This document shows, in pieces, positions 40,931 to 49,216 of a DNA stretch of 64,000 nt. Numbering within the stretch: the stretch's first letter is position 1; each line of letters opens with the position of its first letter. The translations under genes and the position numbers were made by a program. The stretch is from Oscillospiraceae bacterium (GTDB lineage: Bacteria; Bacillota; Clostridia; Oscillospirales; Oscillospiraceae): NCBI GenBank assembly GCA_022846095.1, contig AP025583.1, forward strand, positions 496,001-560,000, in the 5' to 3' direction. The notes under the pieces were generated by a model. It was not told where the DNA came from. It searched no databases and was given only the letters and a program-made list of their open reading frames with translations.

Positions 40931-43060
40931 ATGAGTGTACAGCGTTACCGGCAGCAGATGTACGCGGGCGTGCTGGGCAAGATCATCGGCGTCTACATCG
41001 GCCGCCCCGTGGAGGGCTGGAGCTACGACGCCATCCGCAGCCGCTTCGGCTTTATCGACTACTACGTCTCCCACAAGATCGGCGCACCCTTCATCGTGCC
41101 CGACGACGACATCTCGGGCACCTTCAACTTCTACCGCGCCCTGGAGGACAACGGCTACCCCGCAGACATCACGGCGGAGCAGATCGGCGAGGCGTGGCTG
41201 AACTACATCGTGGAGGACAAGACCATTCTCTGGTGGGGCGGGCTGGCCCGGTCCACCGAGCACTCGGCCTACCTGCGCCTCAAGGCGGGGATCAAGCCCC
41301 CGCTGAGCGGCTCCGGCGAGAAGAACGGCATGGCCATCGCCGAGCAGATCGGCTCGCAGATCTTCATCGACACCTGGGCCATGGTCAACCCCGGCAACCC
41401 CGCCCGGGCCGCCGCCATGGCCCGGCAGGCCTCCCTGGTGAGCCATGACGGCATCGCCGTGGAGTGCGCCGTCTACCTGGCCGCCCTGGAGGCCATGGCC
41501 TTTGACGAGCGGGACGTGGACGTCCTGCTGCGGGAGGGGCGCAAGTACATCGCGGACAACGCGTACGGCAGGACCCTCAACGCCCTGCTGGACGACGTGC
41601 TGGAGCAGTGCGCCGCCGCCGGCGACTGGCGGCAGGTGCGGGACTGGATCGAGGAGCACCACAACTACGCAAAGTACCAGGGCAACTGCCCCATGGTGCC
41701 CAACCACCTGGCGGTGGTGATGGCCCTGAAGTTCGGCGGGGACGACTTCCGCCGCTCCATCGGCATCGCGGCCTCCGCCGGCTGGGACACCGACTGCAAC
41801 GCGGGCAACGTGGGCTGCCTCAACGCCATCCGCCTGGGCCTGGCCGCCATCGACGCCGACGCCGGCCTGCGCGGACCCGTGGCCGACCGCATGTACGTGG
41901 TGAGCACCGACGGCGGCGACTGCATCTTCGACGCGGTGCGGGAGACCCGCAAGATCCTCCGCGCCGCCGCCGCCCTGGCGGGCGAGGCGGTGGAAGTGCC
42001 CGCCGAGCGCTACGCCTTCGAACAGCCCGGCTCGGTCCAGGGCTTCCTGATTCACCCCTGCCACCCCTTCGACCAGGCCGCCAAGCGCCTGGAGAACACC
42101 CTGGACAAGACGGGGAGGCCCGGCCTTGCCGTGGAGTACGAGGGGGTGTCCGGCAGCGTGACTGCCAGCGTGTCGGTCCAGACCTACGTGGACCCGGCCC
42201 CCAAGGCCGCCCCGGACACCAGCTACTTCGAGGTCTACGCCAGCCCCTCCCTCTACACCGGCCAGACCGTCACGGCGGTGGTGGAGTGCGGGGACGGAGA
42301 GAACCCGGACCTGCGCTTCTTTATCGACTACTACGACGGCAAGGACGAGATCGCCACCCTGCGCGGGGAGCGCCTGCCCCTGGCCCCGGGGGAGAACACC
42401 CTGGCCTGGACGGTGCCCGACACCAGGGGCCGGGCGGTCTACCGCCTGGGTCTGGAGCTGGTGAGCGATTCCCGGAAGGACGGGCGGGTCGTCCTGCGCA
42501 GCGTGGACTGGAGGGGCGCGCCCCGGCGCTTCCACATGGGCACCGCCCAGGAGCTGACCCCCGGCATCAGCCCCTTCGTCACCCGCACCAAGTGGATGAT
42601 GGCCTTTATGAACAGCACCAGGCACACCGGCCCCGACTACCTGGCCACCCTGGCCATCTCCCACCCGGAGCGCAACGGCGTGATGACGATTGGTGATATA
42701 ACCTGGGATAACTACAGTGTGGAATCGAAAATCCAGTTCGTCCACGCCGAATACGCCGGGCTGGTGGCCCGGGCCAAGGGGCACCGCCGCTACTACGCGG
42801 CCGTCTTTGGCGGCGGAAAGATCTACATCCTGCGCCGCAGGGGGGAGGAGATCGCCGTGCTGGCCACCTCGGAGCTGACCTACCGGGAGGGCGACTGGCA
42901 CGATCTGCGCTTCGAGGTCCAGGGGGAGAAGCTTACCTTCCTGGTGGACGGGCAGGCGGCCTGCTGCGCCGCGGACGGCGCGTTCCCCACCGGGGCCTGC
43001 GGCTTCGTGGTGGACGAGGGGGCCGTCGTGGCCAACGAGTTCACCGTGGAGGCGCTGTAG
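40931..43060 (+). CDS. ADP-ribosylglycohydrolase-family protein with C-terminal beta-sandwich (second copy)
   Basis: This 709-aa protein is twice the length of the first copy. The N-terminal 350 residues form an ARH fold with variant metal motifs, PDDDISGTFNFYRALE (57-72) and GWDTDCNAGNVG (284-295). Compared with TDDT and GGDxDT, this is the pattern of a large subgroup. The C-terminal 350 residues look like two beta-rich modules (FIDYYDGKDEIATLRGERL; YREGDWHDLRFEVQGEKLTF), the second like a concanavalin-type (LamG/DUF1080) domain that binds glycans. It has no signal peptide. It probably hydrolyses an N-glycoside that also carries a sugar. The substrate is unknown. Confidence 0.85.
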   Translation: MSVQRYRQQMYAGVLGKIIGVYIGRPVEGWSYDAIRSRFGFIDYYVSHKIGAPFIVPDDDISGTFNFYRALEDNGYPADITAEQIGEAWLNYIVEDKTILWWGGLARSTEHSAYLRLKAGIKPPLSGSGEKNGMAIAEQIGSQIFIDTWAMVNPGNPARAAAMARQASLVSHDGIAVECAVYLAALEAMAFDERDVDVLLREGRKYIADNAYGRTLNALLDDVLEQCAAAGDWRQVRDWIEEHHNYAKYQGNCPMVPNHLAVVMALKFGGDDFRRSIGIAASAGWDTDCNAGNVGCLNAIRLGLAAIDADAGLRGPVADRMYVVSTDGGDCIFDAVRETRKILRAAAALAGEAVEVPAERYAFEQPGSVQGFLIHPCHPFDQAAKRLENTLDKTGRPGLAVEYEGVSGSVTASVSVQTYVDPAPKAAPDTSYFEVYASPSLYTGQTVTAVVECGDGENPDLRFFIDYYDGKDEIATLRGERLPLAPGENTLAWTVPDTRGRAVYRLGLELVSDSRKDGRVVLRSVDWRGAPRRFHMGTAQELTPGISPFVTRTKWMMAFMNSTRHTGPDYLATLAISHPERNGVMTIGDITWDNYSVESKIQFVHAEYAGLVARAKGHRRYYAAVFGGGKIYILRRRGEEIAVLATSELTYREGDWHDLRFEVQGEKLTFLVDGQAACCAADGAFPTGACGFVVDEGAVVANEFTVEAL

Positions 43061-43064
43061 CGCC

Positions 43065-43979
43065 ATGGACTACCTGGTGGTATCCACCGCCGTTACCGAC
43101 GACGTCTATCTGGCCGGCGGCGGACACAGGGGCAGGTTCCTGGGGGGCGCGGGGGTGTACGCCCTGTGCGGAATCCGGCTGTGGTCGGACTCCGCGGTCC
43201 TCTGCACCGGCGTGGGGGAGGACTTCCAGGCCCTCCACGGCCCCTGGTTTGAGAAAAACGGCTGCTCCCGGGCGGGCCTGATGGTGAAGGACTCCCACAC
43301 CGCCGTGTCCACCGTGCGCTACCAGCCCGACGGGGAGCGGGTGGAGACCCCGCCCTTCGGCCCGGAGCACTACCTCCGGCTGGAGGCCGCCCCGGAGGAG
43401 CTGCGGCCCTTCTACCCCGGCCTGAAGGGGGCCTACATCTTCAAGGACCTGCGTCCGGGCTACTGGGAACAGGTGCTGGCCGACCGGGCGGCCTTCGGCT
43501 TCCCCATCATGTGGGAGCTGAACGCCGACGCCGCCCGGCCTGAAAACCTGCCCCGGGTGCGGGAGGTGGCGCAGGCCTGCGGCCTCTTCTCCCTCAACCG
43601 CACCGAGGCCGCCCGCCTGCTGGGCAGCACGGAGCCGGAGGAACAGGCCGCCGCCCTCCTGGAGTGGGACACCGAGCTCATTTACCTGCGCCTGGGCGGC
43701 CGGGGGGCGGCGGTGATCGCGGGCGGCAGGGCCGTCCGGATCCCCTGCGCCCCCTGCGGGGTGGTGGCGGACCCCACCGGGGCGGGCAACAGCTCCACCG
43801 CCGCCGTGCTCTGCGGCTGGTGCCGGGGCAAATCCCCGGCGGAGTGCGGGGCGATGGGGGCCGTCAGCGCCGCGCGCTGCATCGAACAGTTTGGGCCCCC
43901 GGACTTTTCCGCCGGAATGCGGGCGGGGGCGCAGGCCGACCTGGCCGCCATGCTGGCAGAACTGGAGGGACATCCATGA
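43065..43979 (+). CDS. PfkB-family protein, MAK32-like, catalytic Asp replaced by Asn
   Basis: The 304-aa protein starts five bases after the previous gene's stop. The ribokinase fold is visible (MDYLVVSTAVTDDVYLAGGG, FLGGAGVYALCGIRLWSDSA, LNRTEAARLLG). The signature reads DPTGAGNSSTAAVLCGW, so the usual catalytic Asp (GAGD) is Asn. MAK32-like members of the family also carry Asn, so this is a subgroup trait and not necessarily damage. Kinase activity is doubtful; a binding or regulatory role, or different chemistry, is possible. Its stop overlaps the next start (ATGA). Confidence 0.8.
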   Translation: MDYLVVSTAVTDDVYLAGGGHRGRFLGGAGVYALCGIRLWSDSAVLCTGVGEDFQALHGPWFEKNGCSRAGLMVKDSHTAVSTVRYQPDGERVETPPFGPEHYLRLEAAPEELRPFYPGLKGAYIFKDLRPGYWEQVLADRAAFGFPIMWELNADAARPENLPRVREVAQACGLFSLNRTEAARLLGSTEPEEQAAALLEWDTELIYLRLGGRGAAVIAGGRAVRIPCAPCGVVADPTGAGNSSTAAVLCGWCRGKSPAECGAMGAVSAARCIEQFGPPDFSAGMRAGAQADLAAMLAELEGHP

Positions 43980-44905
43980 AAAAAAGCGACGAAATTCGCG
44001 CCAAGCCGTCCATCGGGCGCATCCACGAGCGGTTTGAGTACGACGGCAACATCCCGCCCAAGGGGTTCTTTATCAACGGCCGCCCAGCCCTCACCCAGAT
44101 CGACCCCGCCAAGGTGGGGGACTTCGTCATCGTCCTGGTGCGGGACGCCCTGTGCTCCTACGGCTCCGACCCGGCCAAGGTGGTGGCCGACCGGCTGGAG
44201 GACGCGCAGCTCATCGGCCAGTCCGGCATGTTCACCTCCTACTCCGGGTGGTACAAGGGGGCCCACATCACCGCCGTCAGCGGCGGCAGCGGCGCGCCCG
44301 AGATGGAGATGATCCTCTACGACTACATGGAGCACACCGACGCGGGCACCTTCCTCCGCCTGGGCGGCTCCGGCGGCTTTGGGGACAGGGTGGAGCCGGG
44401 GGATCTGGTGATCTCCTCCGGCGCGGTCCGGGCCGAGGGCATGACGCAGGCCTACATCGAGGCGGGCTACCCCGCCGCCAGCCACTACGAGGTGGTCTGC
44501 GCCATGGTGCAGGCCGCCGAGCAGGTGGGCCACCCCTTCCACGTGGGGGTCACCGTCTCCTGCGACAGCGACTACGTGGGGGGCGGACGGCCCGGCGTGG
44601 GGGGCTATATGCAGCCCTGGAACATCGAGAAGGCGGGGATTTACAACCGGGCGGGCTGCCTCAACGGCGACCGGGAGTCCTCCGCCATCCTTACGCTCTC
44701 CGCCCTCTTCGGGCGCAGGGGCGGGTCGGTGTGCTCGGTGTCCGACAACATGTGCACCGGCAAGCGCTTCACCGCGGGCATCGGCCACAATTACGCCCTG
44801 GACGTGGTGCTGGAGGGCTGCGCCATCCTCCACCGGATGGACCTGGAGAAGGCGGGCCGGCCCTACTGGCATCCCGCCCTGGCGGAACGGGAGGAAAAAC
44901 GATGA
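43976..44905 (+). CDS. Nucleoside phosphorylase-family protein (PNP_UDP_1-like)
   Basis: The 309-aa protein is coupled on both sides (ATGA overlaps). It contains ITAVSGGSGAPEMEMILYDY and FLRLGGSGGFGDRV, which match the phosphate- and base-binding loops of uridine/purine nucleoside phosphorylases. A long insertion covers HVGVTVSCDSDYVGGGRPGV. The family splits nucleosides with phosphate to base plus (deoxy)ribose-1-phosphate. In this cluster it gives a phosphorolytic route beside the hydrolase at 31.8 kb. The insertion and distance from classical Udp make the substrate uncertain. Confidence 0.8.
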   Translation: MKKSDEIRAKPSIGRIHERFEYDGNIPPKGFFINGRPALTQIDPAKVGDFVIVLVRDALCSYGSDPAKVVADRLEDAQLIGQSGMFTSYSGWYKGAHITAVSGGSGAPEMEMILYDYMEHTDAGTFLRLGGSGGFGDRVEPGDLVISSGAVRAEGMTQAYIEAGYPAASHYEVVCAMVQAAEQVGHPFHVGVTVSCDSDYVGGGRPGVGGYMQPWNIEKAGIYNRAGCLNGDRESSAILTLSALFGRRGGSVCSVSDNMCTGKRFTAGIGHNYALDVVLEGCAILHRMDLEKAGRPYWHPALAEREEKR

Positions 44906-46038
44906 GCGATACCTTGGATTCGGCCCTGTGCCGCCAGGCCGGGAGCATCCCGGCGCTGCTGGAGCAGCAGTACGCCGACCTGGAGCCGAAAGCCCGGCTG
45001 GCGCTGACCACGCAGGAGATCTTCGCCGTGCAGCGCATCGTGCTCACGGGCTGTGGGGACTCCCTGGCCGCGGGCCTGGCGGCCAAATACGCCTTCGAGG
45101 GCCTGGCGGGCATCCCCACCGAGGTGGTTCCCGCCATCGAGCTCTCCCGGTTCTACGACCCCAAGCAGCTGGGCTTTTCGCCCTATAACCCCCTGGTCAT
45201 CGCCGTGAGCAATTCCGGCGGCGTGGCCCGGGTGGCCGAGGCGGTCCGGCGCTGTGCCAGCCGCGGCGCGCTGACCCTGGCGGTGACCGGCAGCCCGGAT
45301 GCCCCCCTGGGCAGGAGCGCGGAGAAGCTGCTCAAGCTGGACATACCGCCCTTCGAGAGCGCGCCGGGCACCCGCTCCTATCTGGTGAGCGTGCTGAGCC
45401 TGCTGCTGCTGGCCATCCGTTTCGGCGAGGTGCGGGGGCGCTACACCATGGACGCCGCCATGGCCTACCGGGGGGCCATCCCCGCCCTGGCGCAGGCCCT
45501 GGGGGAGGGCATGGGGGCCCTGGACGGGGCCTGCCGGGCGCTGGCCCTGGCCTGGAAGGACTGCACGGCCTACGACTTCATCGCCGCCGGGGCGGACTAC
45601 GCCGCCGCCTGGTTCGGCCATGCCAAGGTCTTTGAGGCCCTGGGCAGGCCCGCCATGCACATCAACACCGAGGAGTGGCTCCACCTGAATTTCTTCCAGC
45701 GCGCGGTGGGCTCCACCGCCACGGTGGCGGTGTGCGGGGGGGACAGCCCCGCCCGCTCCCGCATGGTCGAGCTGCTGGGGTACGCCGGGCAGATGGGCCG
45801 GCCTCTGGCCCTGGTCACCGACGCGCCGGAGGCCTTCCCCGCCGGGGCCGCCCTGCTCCCGGTGCCCCGGGCGCACTACTCCTTCCTGGCGCCCCTGGTG
45901 CAGTTCGTGCCCATGAGCCTGCTGTGCGGCTATCTGTGCGGGCTGCTGGGCGAGGAGGACGGCCGGGGCTGCAAGGGCCCCTGGAGCTTCTGCCAGGGGG
46001 GCGCGGCCATCAAAAACAGCGAGATCGTCTTGCTGTAG
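44902..46038 (+). CDS. Double-SIS-domain sugar isomerase/deglycase-like protein
   Basis: The 378-aa protein overlaps the previous stop by four bases. It has a SIS fold start IVLTGCGDSLAAGLAAKYAF (about 47-66), LVIAVSNSGGVARVAEA (about 98-114) and a second SIS region carrying FGHAKVFEALGRPAMHINTE and EWLHL. The shape is that of GlmS isomerase, AgaS or FrlB (fructosamine-6-P deglycase) proteins without a glutaminase domain. It may isomerise or deglycate a phosphorylated sugar made by the upstream kinases. Exact activity cannot be read. Confidence 0.8.
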   Translation: MSDTLDSALCRQAGSIPALLEQQYADLEPKARLALTTQEIFAVQRIVLTGCGDSLAAGLAAKYAFEGLAGIPTEVVPAIELSRFYDPKQLGFSPYNPLVIAVSNSGGVARVAEAVRRCASRGALTLAVTGSPDAPLGRSAEKLLKLDIPPFESAPGTRSYLVSVLSLLLLAIRFGEVRGRYTMDAAMAYRGAIPALAQALGEGMGALDGACRALALAWKDCTAYDFIAAGADYAAAWFGHAKVFEALGRPAMHINTEEWLHLNFFQRAVGSTATVAVCGGDSPARSRMVELLGYAGQMGRPLALVTDAPEAFPAGAALLPVPRAHYSFLAPLVQFVPMSLLCGYLCGLLGEEDGRGCKGPWSFCQGGAAIKNSEIVLL

Positions 46039-46051
46039 ACGGAGGTTGGCT

Positions 46052-46456
46052 ATGTTAAAAACGGTTCAACTGGAGACCGCCTTCCGGGGCTACACCGAGC
46101 TGACGCAGCAGGTAAAACAGGTGGTGGCGGACAGCGGCGTGCAGGAGGGGCTTTGCCTCGTCCACTGCCCCCACACCACCGCCGGGCTCACAATCAGCTC
46201 CTTCTGGGATCTGAAGGGCCTGGAGGACCTGCAGGACGAGGTCTGCCGCCTGGTGCCCACCCGCATCGACTTCAAGCACCAGTTCGACACCCCCCAGGAT
46301 GCGGCGGGCCACGTCAAGTCCTCCCTGATGGGGGTGGGGCTGACCCTGATCGTCCACGAAGGCAAGCTGCTCATCGGCGGCTCCCAGGGGATCTTTTTCC
46401 TGGAGTTCGACGGCCCCCGCAAGCGGGAGTACCACGTCAAGGTGGTTTCGGACTGA
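46052..46456 (+). CDS. YjbQ-family protein (UPF0047)
   Basis: ACGGAGGTTGGCT precedes the ATG at 46052. The 134-aa protein has the family core CLVHCPHTTAGLTISSFWD with its conserved His and Thr, FKHQFDTPQDAAGHVKSSLMG and the terminal LIGGSQGIFFLEFDGPRKRE. Members form trimers; weak thiamine-phosphate synthase activity has been reported, but the true role is unknown. As the last gene of the importer/hydrolase operon it may act on the same phosphorylated intermediates. Confidence 0.9.
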   Translation: MLKTVQLETAFRGYTELTQQVKQVVADSGVQEGLCLVHCPHTTAGLTISSFWDLKGLEDLQDEVCRLVPTRIDFKHQFDTPQDAAGHVKSSLMGVGLTLIVHEGKLLIGGSQGIFFLEFDGPRKREYHVKVVSD

Positions 46457-46460
46457 CAAA

Positions 46461-46492
46461 AAGCCCCCACGCGCCGCGGCACGTGGGGGCTT
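46461..46492. terminator. Bidirectional terminator
   Basis: AAGCCCCCACG (46461-46471) and CGTGGGGGCTT (46482-46492), between the convergent YjbQ and second GntR genes, with an A-run to the left and a TTGCTTAT tail to the right. Confidence 0.85.
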
Positions 46493-46499
46493 GCTTATG

Positions 46500-47258
46500 C
46501 TAGCGGTCCTCCACCACCAGGTGGAAGCGGGTCAGGTTGCCCAGCCACAGGGTGCTGGAGTGCTCGATGAGGGTGCCGTCCGCCAGGGAGTAGGTGGACT
46601 GGATTTTCAGCAGGGAGGAGGCGTAGGGGCACTCCAGCAGGGCCGCGTCCATGGCCCCGGCGGTGGAGGCCTCGATAAAATTTTCGATCTTGGCGAACTG
46701 GTAGTGGTAGCGCTTGGCCAGGGTGGCGGTAATACTGCTGTCCACCAGGCCCTCCTCCACCAGGCCGGGCACCAGGGCGGGGGGGAACCAGGCGTGGTTC
46801 AGCCCCAGGGGGCGGCCCTCCCGCACGAAGAGGCGGCGCAGGTAGACCAGGGGGGCGTCGTCCCCCTCCGCCATGTGGAAGATCTCCCGGACGGCGGGGC
46901 GGGCCTGCTCCAGATGGAGGGCCAGCACCCGGTTTTCGCTGCGGTCGGGGGTCCGCTCCGGCTTTTGGTAGCCCAGGATGGGGAAGTTCAGGTTCTCCAC
47001 AAAGGGCTTGGTGATGCCGGTCAGGTAGGCCCCCTTGCCCTGCATCCGGGTGATAAGGCCCCGGCTCTCCAGATCCGACAGGGCCTGGCGCAGGGTCAGG
47101 CGGCTGACCCCGTACTCCAGGGCCAGCGCGGCCTCCGAGGGCAGCCGGTCGCCCAGCTTCCACTCACCGCCGTTGACCCGCTCAATGATGTCGGAGGCGA
47201 TCTGGTGGTAGGCGGGGATGGGGGAGGATTTGTCGATTAAAACGGGGCTGTCCGGCAT
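46500..47258 (-). CDS. GntR-family regulator, HutC/UTRA type (second copy)
   Basis: The ATG at 47258 is preferred (ACAGGTGATCCCT before it); a GTG nine bases upstream is possible. The 252-aa protein has a winged helix (IPAYHQIASDIIERV, LPSEAALALEYGVSRLTLRQ, ALSDLESRGLI) and a UTRA domain (YLRRLFVREGRPLGLN, LIEHSSTLWLGNLTRF). It is a paralogue of the regulator at 34754-35539, with matching layout. It has its own promoter and lies downstream of, and in the same direction as, a ribokinase gene. It probably controls the right half of the salvage island. Confidence 0.9.
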   Translation of the reverse strand: MPDSPVLIDKSSPIPAYHQIASDIIERVNGGEWKLGDRLPSEAALALEYGVSRLTLRQALSDLESRGLITRMQGKGAYLTGITKPFVENLNFPILGYQKPERTPDRSENRVLALHLEQARPAVREIFHMAEGDDAPLVYLRRLFVREGRPLGLNHAWFPPALVPGLVEEGLVDSSITATLAKRYHYQFAKIENFIEASTAGAMDAALLECPYASSLLKIQSTYSLADGTLIEHSSTLWLGNLTRFHLVVEDR

Positions 47259-47280
47259 AGGGATCACCTGTCTTGTTTTA

Positions 47281-47303
47281 TTGACATCAATACAAATGAT
47301 GAC
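47281..47303. promoter_or_regulatory. Inverted repeat before the second GntR gene
   Basis: TGACATCA (47282-47289) and TGATGACA (47297-47304) match at 7 of 8 positions around ATACAAA. It lies between the -10 and the start codon, so autoregulation is likely. Confidence 0.5.
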
Positions 47304-47309
47304 ACCTCT

Positions 47310-47338
47310 ATTATGGCCGAAATCCCGCCGTTTGTCAA
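47310..47338 (-). promoter_or_regulatory. Promoter of the second GntR gene
   Basis: On the minus strand TTGACA (47338-47333), a 17-base spacer and CATAAT (47315-47310), directly after the ribokinase stop codon. Confidence 0.75.
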
Positions 47339-47342
47339 TGGT

Positions 47343-48245
47343 TTACCCCGTGCAGCGCAGTACGCCGGCGGCCTCGGCCACCTCATGGGCGGTGGGGATG
47401 GAGGGGGAGGCGCCGGGCCGGGAGACCGCCAGGGCGGAGGCCAGGGAGGCGGTGCGGGCGGCCTCGGCCAGGGTGCCGCCCCGGGCCAGGGTGGCCACGA
47501 AGTAGCCGGAGAAGGTGTCCCCCGCCGCGGTGGTGTCGGCCACCTGCACCTGGTAGATGCCGTGGGAGACCCGCTCCCCCCGGTACTGGCAGACCACCCC
47601 CTGCTCCCCCAGGGTGAGAACCACCCCCATGTCCGGGCTGCGCCGGGCCAGGGCCGCCAGGATGGCCTCGGGCTCGTGCTCGCCGGTAAACTGCTCCCCC
47701 TCAATCTCGTTGACCATGAGCCAGCCGATTTTGCCCAAGTCCAGCTCCAGCAGGGCCGCGTCGATGGGGGAGGCGTTGAGCACCGCCGTGAAGCCCAGCG
47801 CGTGGGCCCGGTCCACGATGTAGTCCAGGTTGGAGATCTCGTTTTGCAGCATGACGAAGGCGGGGGGCCGGAGCTGGGCGAATACCCGGTCGATGTATTC
47901 CCGGGTCACGGCAAAGTTGGAGCCCCGGAAGAGGAGGATGCAGTTTTCGCCCGCGCTGGAGACCTGGATCACCGCGTGGCCCTGCTGTTCGTCTGATTCC
48001 AGCAGGAGGGAGGTGTCCACGCCGCTCTCGGCCAGGGCGGCCTTGAGGCGCTCACCGCCCGCGCCCATGGCCCCGGCGTGGCGCACCCGCCCGCCCGCCC
48101 GGGCCGCGGCGATGGACTGGTTGAGCCCCTTCCCGCCGCAGAAGATCTGGCAGCCGGCGGCGGCCATGGTCTCGCCGGGGCGGACAAAATGGTCCACGCG
48201 GTACACGTGGTCCAGGTTCAGGGAGCCGAAGTTGATAATCTCCAT
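47343..48245 (-). CDS. Ribokinase-type PfkB kinase
   Basis: The ATG at 48245 follows AAGGAGTGCTTTTT; longer starts lack a site. The 300-aa kinase begins MEIINFGSLNLDHVYRVDHF and carries CGGKGLNQSIAAARAG (the sugar-binding GGKGxNQ motif of ribokinase) and the catalytic DTTAAGDTFSGYFVA. Of the three PfkB proteins here this is closest to true ribokinase, making ribose-5-phosphate from ribose freed by the hydrolases. A -10-like TATAAT lies upstream on the minus strand (48288-48283), but no good -35 was found. Confidence 0.9.
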   Translation of the reverse strand: MEIINFGSLNLDHVYRVDHFVRPGETMAAAGCQIFCGGKGLNQSIAAARAGGRVRHAGAMGAGGERLKAALAESGVDTSLLLESDEQQGHAVIQVSSAGENCILLFRGSNFAVTREYIDRVFAQLRPPAFVMLQNEISNLDYIVDRAHALGFTAVLNASPIDAALLELDLGKIGWLMVNEIEGEQFTGEHEPEAILAALARRSPDMGVVLTLGEQGVVCQYRGERVSHGIYQVQVADTTAAGDTFSGYFVATLARGGTLAEAARTASLASALAVSRPGASPSIPTAHEVAEAAGVLRCTG

Positions 48246-48327
48246 AAAAAGCACTCCTTGATCTGTAATTTTGTCGGTACGTCCATTATAGGGCAAATCC
48301 ATCGGAATTGATATGGTTAATTTGCAC

Positions 48328-48345
48328 TAAAAAATTTTATATTTT
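48328..48345. promoter_or_regulatory. Putative FCD-regulator operator 1
   Basis: The 18-base sequence TAAAAAATTTTATATTTT is found here and again, identical, at 49131-49148. It lies just upstream of the -35 of the FCD regulator gene, which suggests autoregulation. Confidence 0.6.
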
Positions 48346-48361
48346 ATATTTACTTTGCGGC

Positions 48362-48391
48362 TTGACGGGGCGGAAGGCGGGGCGCTATACT
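48362..48391 (+). promoter_or_regulatory. Promoter of the FCD regulator gene
   Basis: TTGACG (48362-48367), an 18-base spacer and TATACT (48386-48391), 29 bases before the GTG start. Confidence 0.7.
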
Positions 48392-48420
48392 GGACACATC
48401 GGAAGGCGGGGTGAAGTGAA

Positions 48421-49074
48421 GTGGCGCTGAAGAAGAATCTGGACGAGCTGGTGTTCGACCGTATGCGGGATCGCATCATCAACGGCGAGTGGGAGCAGGG
48501 GCAGAACCTGGAGGTGGACGAGCTGTCCGCCTTTTACGAGGTGAGCCGCACCCCTGTGCTCCAGGCCCTCAAGCGGATGCAGAACGAGGGGATGGTGGTG
48601 GTGTCCCGGTCCGGCAAATTCTTTTTCCCCACCTACGACGTCCGCCAGGTGCGGGACGTGTGCCGGGTCCGCCTGCTTCTGGAGCTGGAGGCGGTGGACG
48701 AGATCGGCAGCAAGCAGATCGCGCTGGATATTGATTCTCTGCGCGGCACCGCCCGGCGCTGCCACCAGGTGATGACCCGGGAGGACATCACCGGCTCCCG
48801 CAGGCTGGATCTGGAATGGCACAAGGCGCTGGTGGCCTCCGCGGGGAACGAGTGCCTCACGGGCCTGTACACCAAGGTGCTGGGCCAGTTCATGGTGGCC
48901 AACTATTTGCAGACCTTCCACACCAAGCAGCAGCAGCTGGTGGCCGCCGGGGACCACCTGAATATTCTGGACAGCCTGGAGCGCGGCGACCTCGAGGGGG
49001 CCAAGGCGGGGCTGCGCGAGCACATCGACCAGGCATGCGAGAAAATTATCCTGCGCATCCGCCAGGGCGCCTGA
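48421..49074 (+). CDS. GntR-family regulator, FCD (FadR) subfamily
   Basis: The GTG start follows GGCGGGGTGAAGTGAA. The 217-aa protein has a GntR winged helix (VFDRMRDRIINGEWEQGQNL, LSAFYEVSRTPVLQALKRMQ) and an all-helical FCD domain (VRLLLELEAVDEIG, DLEWHKALVASAGN, HLNILDSLERGDLEGAKAGL and REHI). FCD proteins bind organic or sugar acids, often through a metal held by Asp and His residues. It stands just before the lyase/Tct operon and shares an upstream 18-mer with it. Its ligand is likely the transported acid or a derivative. Confidence 0.9.
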   Translation: MALKKNLDELVFDRMRDRIINGEWEQGQNLEVDELSAFYEVSRTPVLQALKRMQNEGMVVVSRSGKFFFPTYDVRQVRDVCRVRLLLELEAVDEIGSKQIALDIDSLRGTARRCHQVMTREDITGSRRLDLEWHKALVASAGNECLTGLYTKVLGQFMVANYLQTFHTKQQQLVAAGDHLNILDSLERGDLEGAKAGLREHIDQACEKIILRIRQGA

Positions 49075-49100
49075 GCGCCGCAAGGGGAGATTATTCACAC

Positions 49101-49121
49101 GGGGAGTAAGCTCCCCTTTTT
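49101..49121 (+). terminator. Terminator after the FCD regulator
   Basis: GGGGAG, TAAG loop, CTCCCC, then five T. Confidence 0.75.
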
Positions 49122-49130
49122 CACAAGAAA

Positions 49131-49148
49131 TAAAAAATTTTATATTTT
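49131..49148. promoter_or_regulatory. Putative FCD-regulator operator 2
   Basis: Identical 18-mer to 48328-48345, placed between the regulator's terminator and the lyase/Tct operon, 69 bases before the lyase start. It may overlap that operon's promoter. Confidence 0.6.
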
Positions 49149-49216
49149 TAATTTAGTATGACCTGCCGGAGCGCGCCCGGCAGCACATAAATTATTCTAT
49201 TAAGGAGAGCTGAAGC

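Noticed and set aside
40895-43066. 723-codon open frame on the minus strand
   Set aside because: Antisense shadow of the second ADP-ribosylglycohydrolase gene; composition is Gly/Val/His-rich and no domain is visible.
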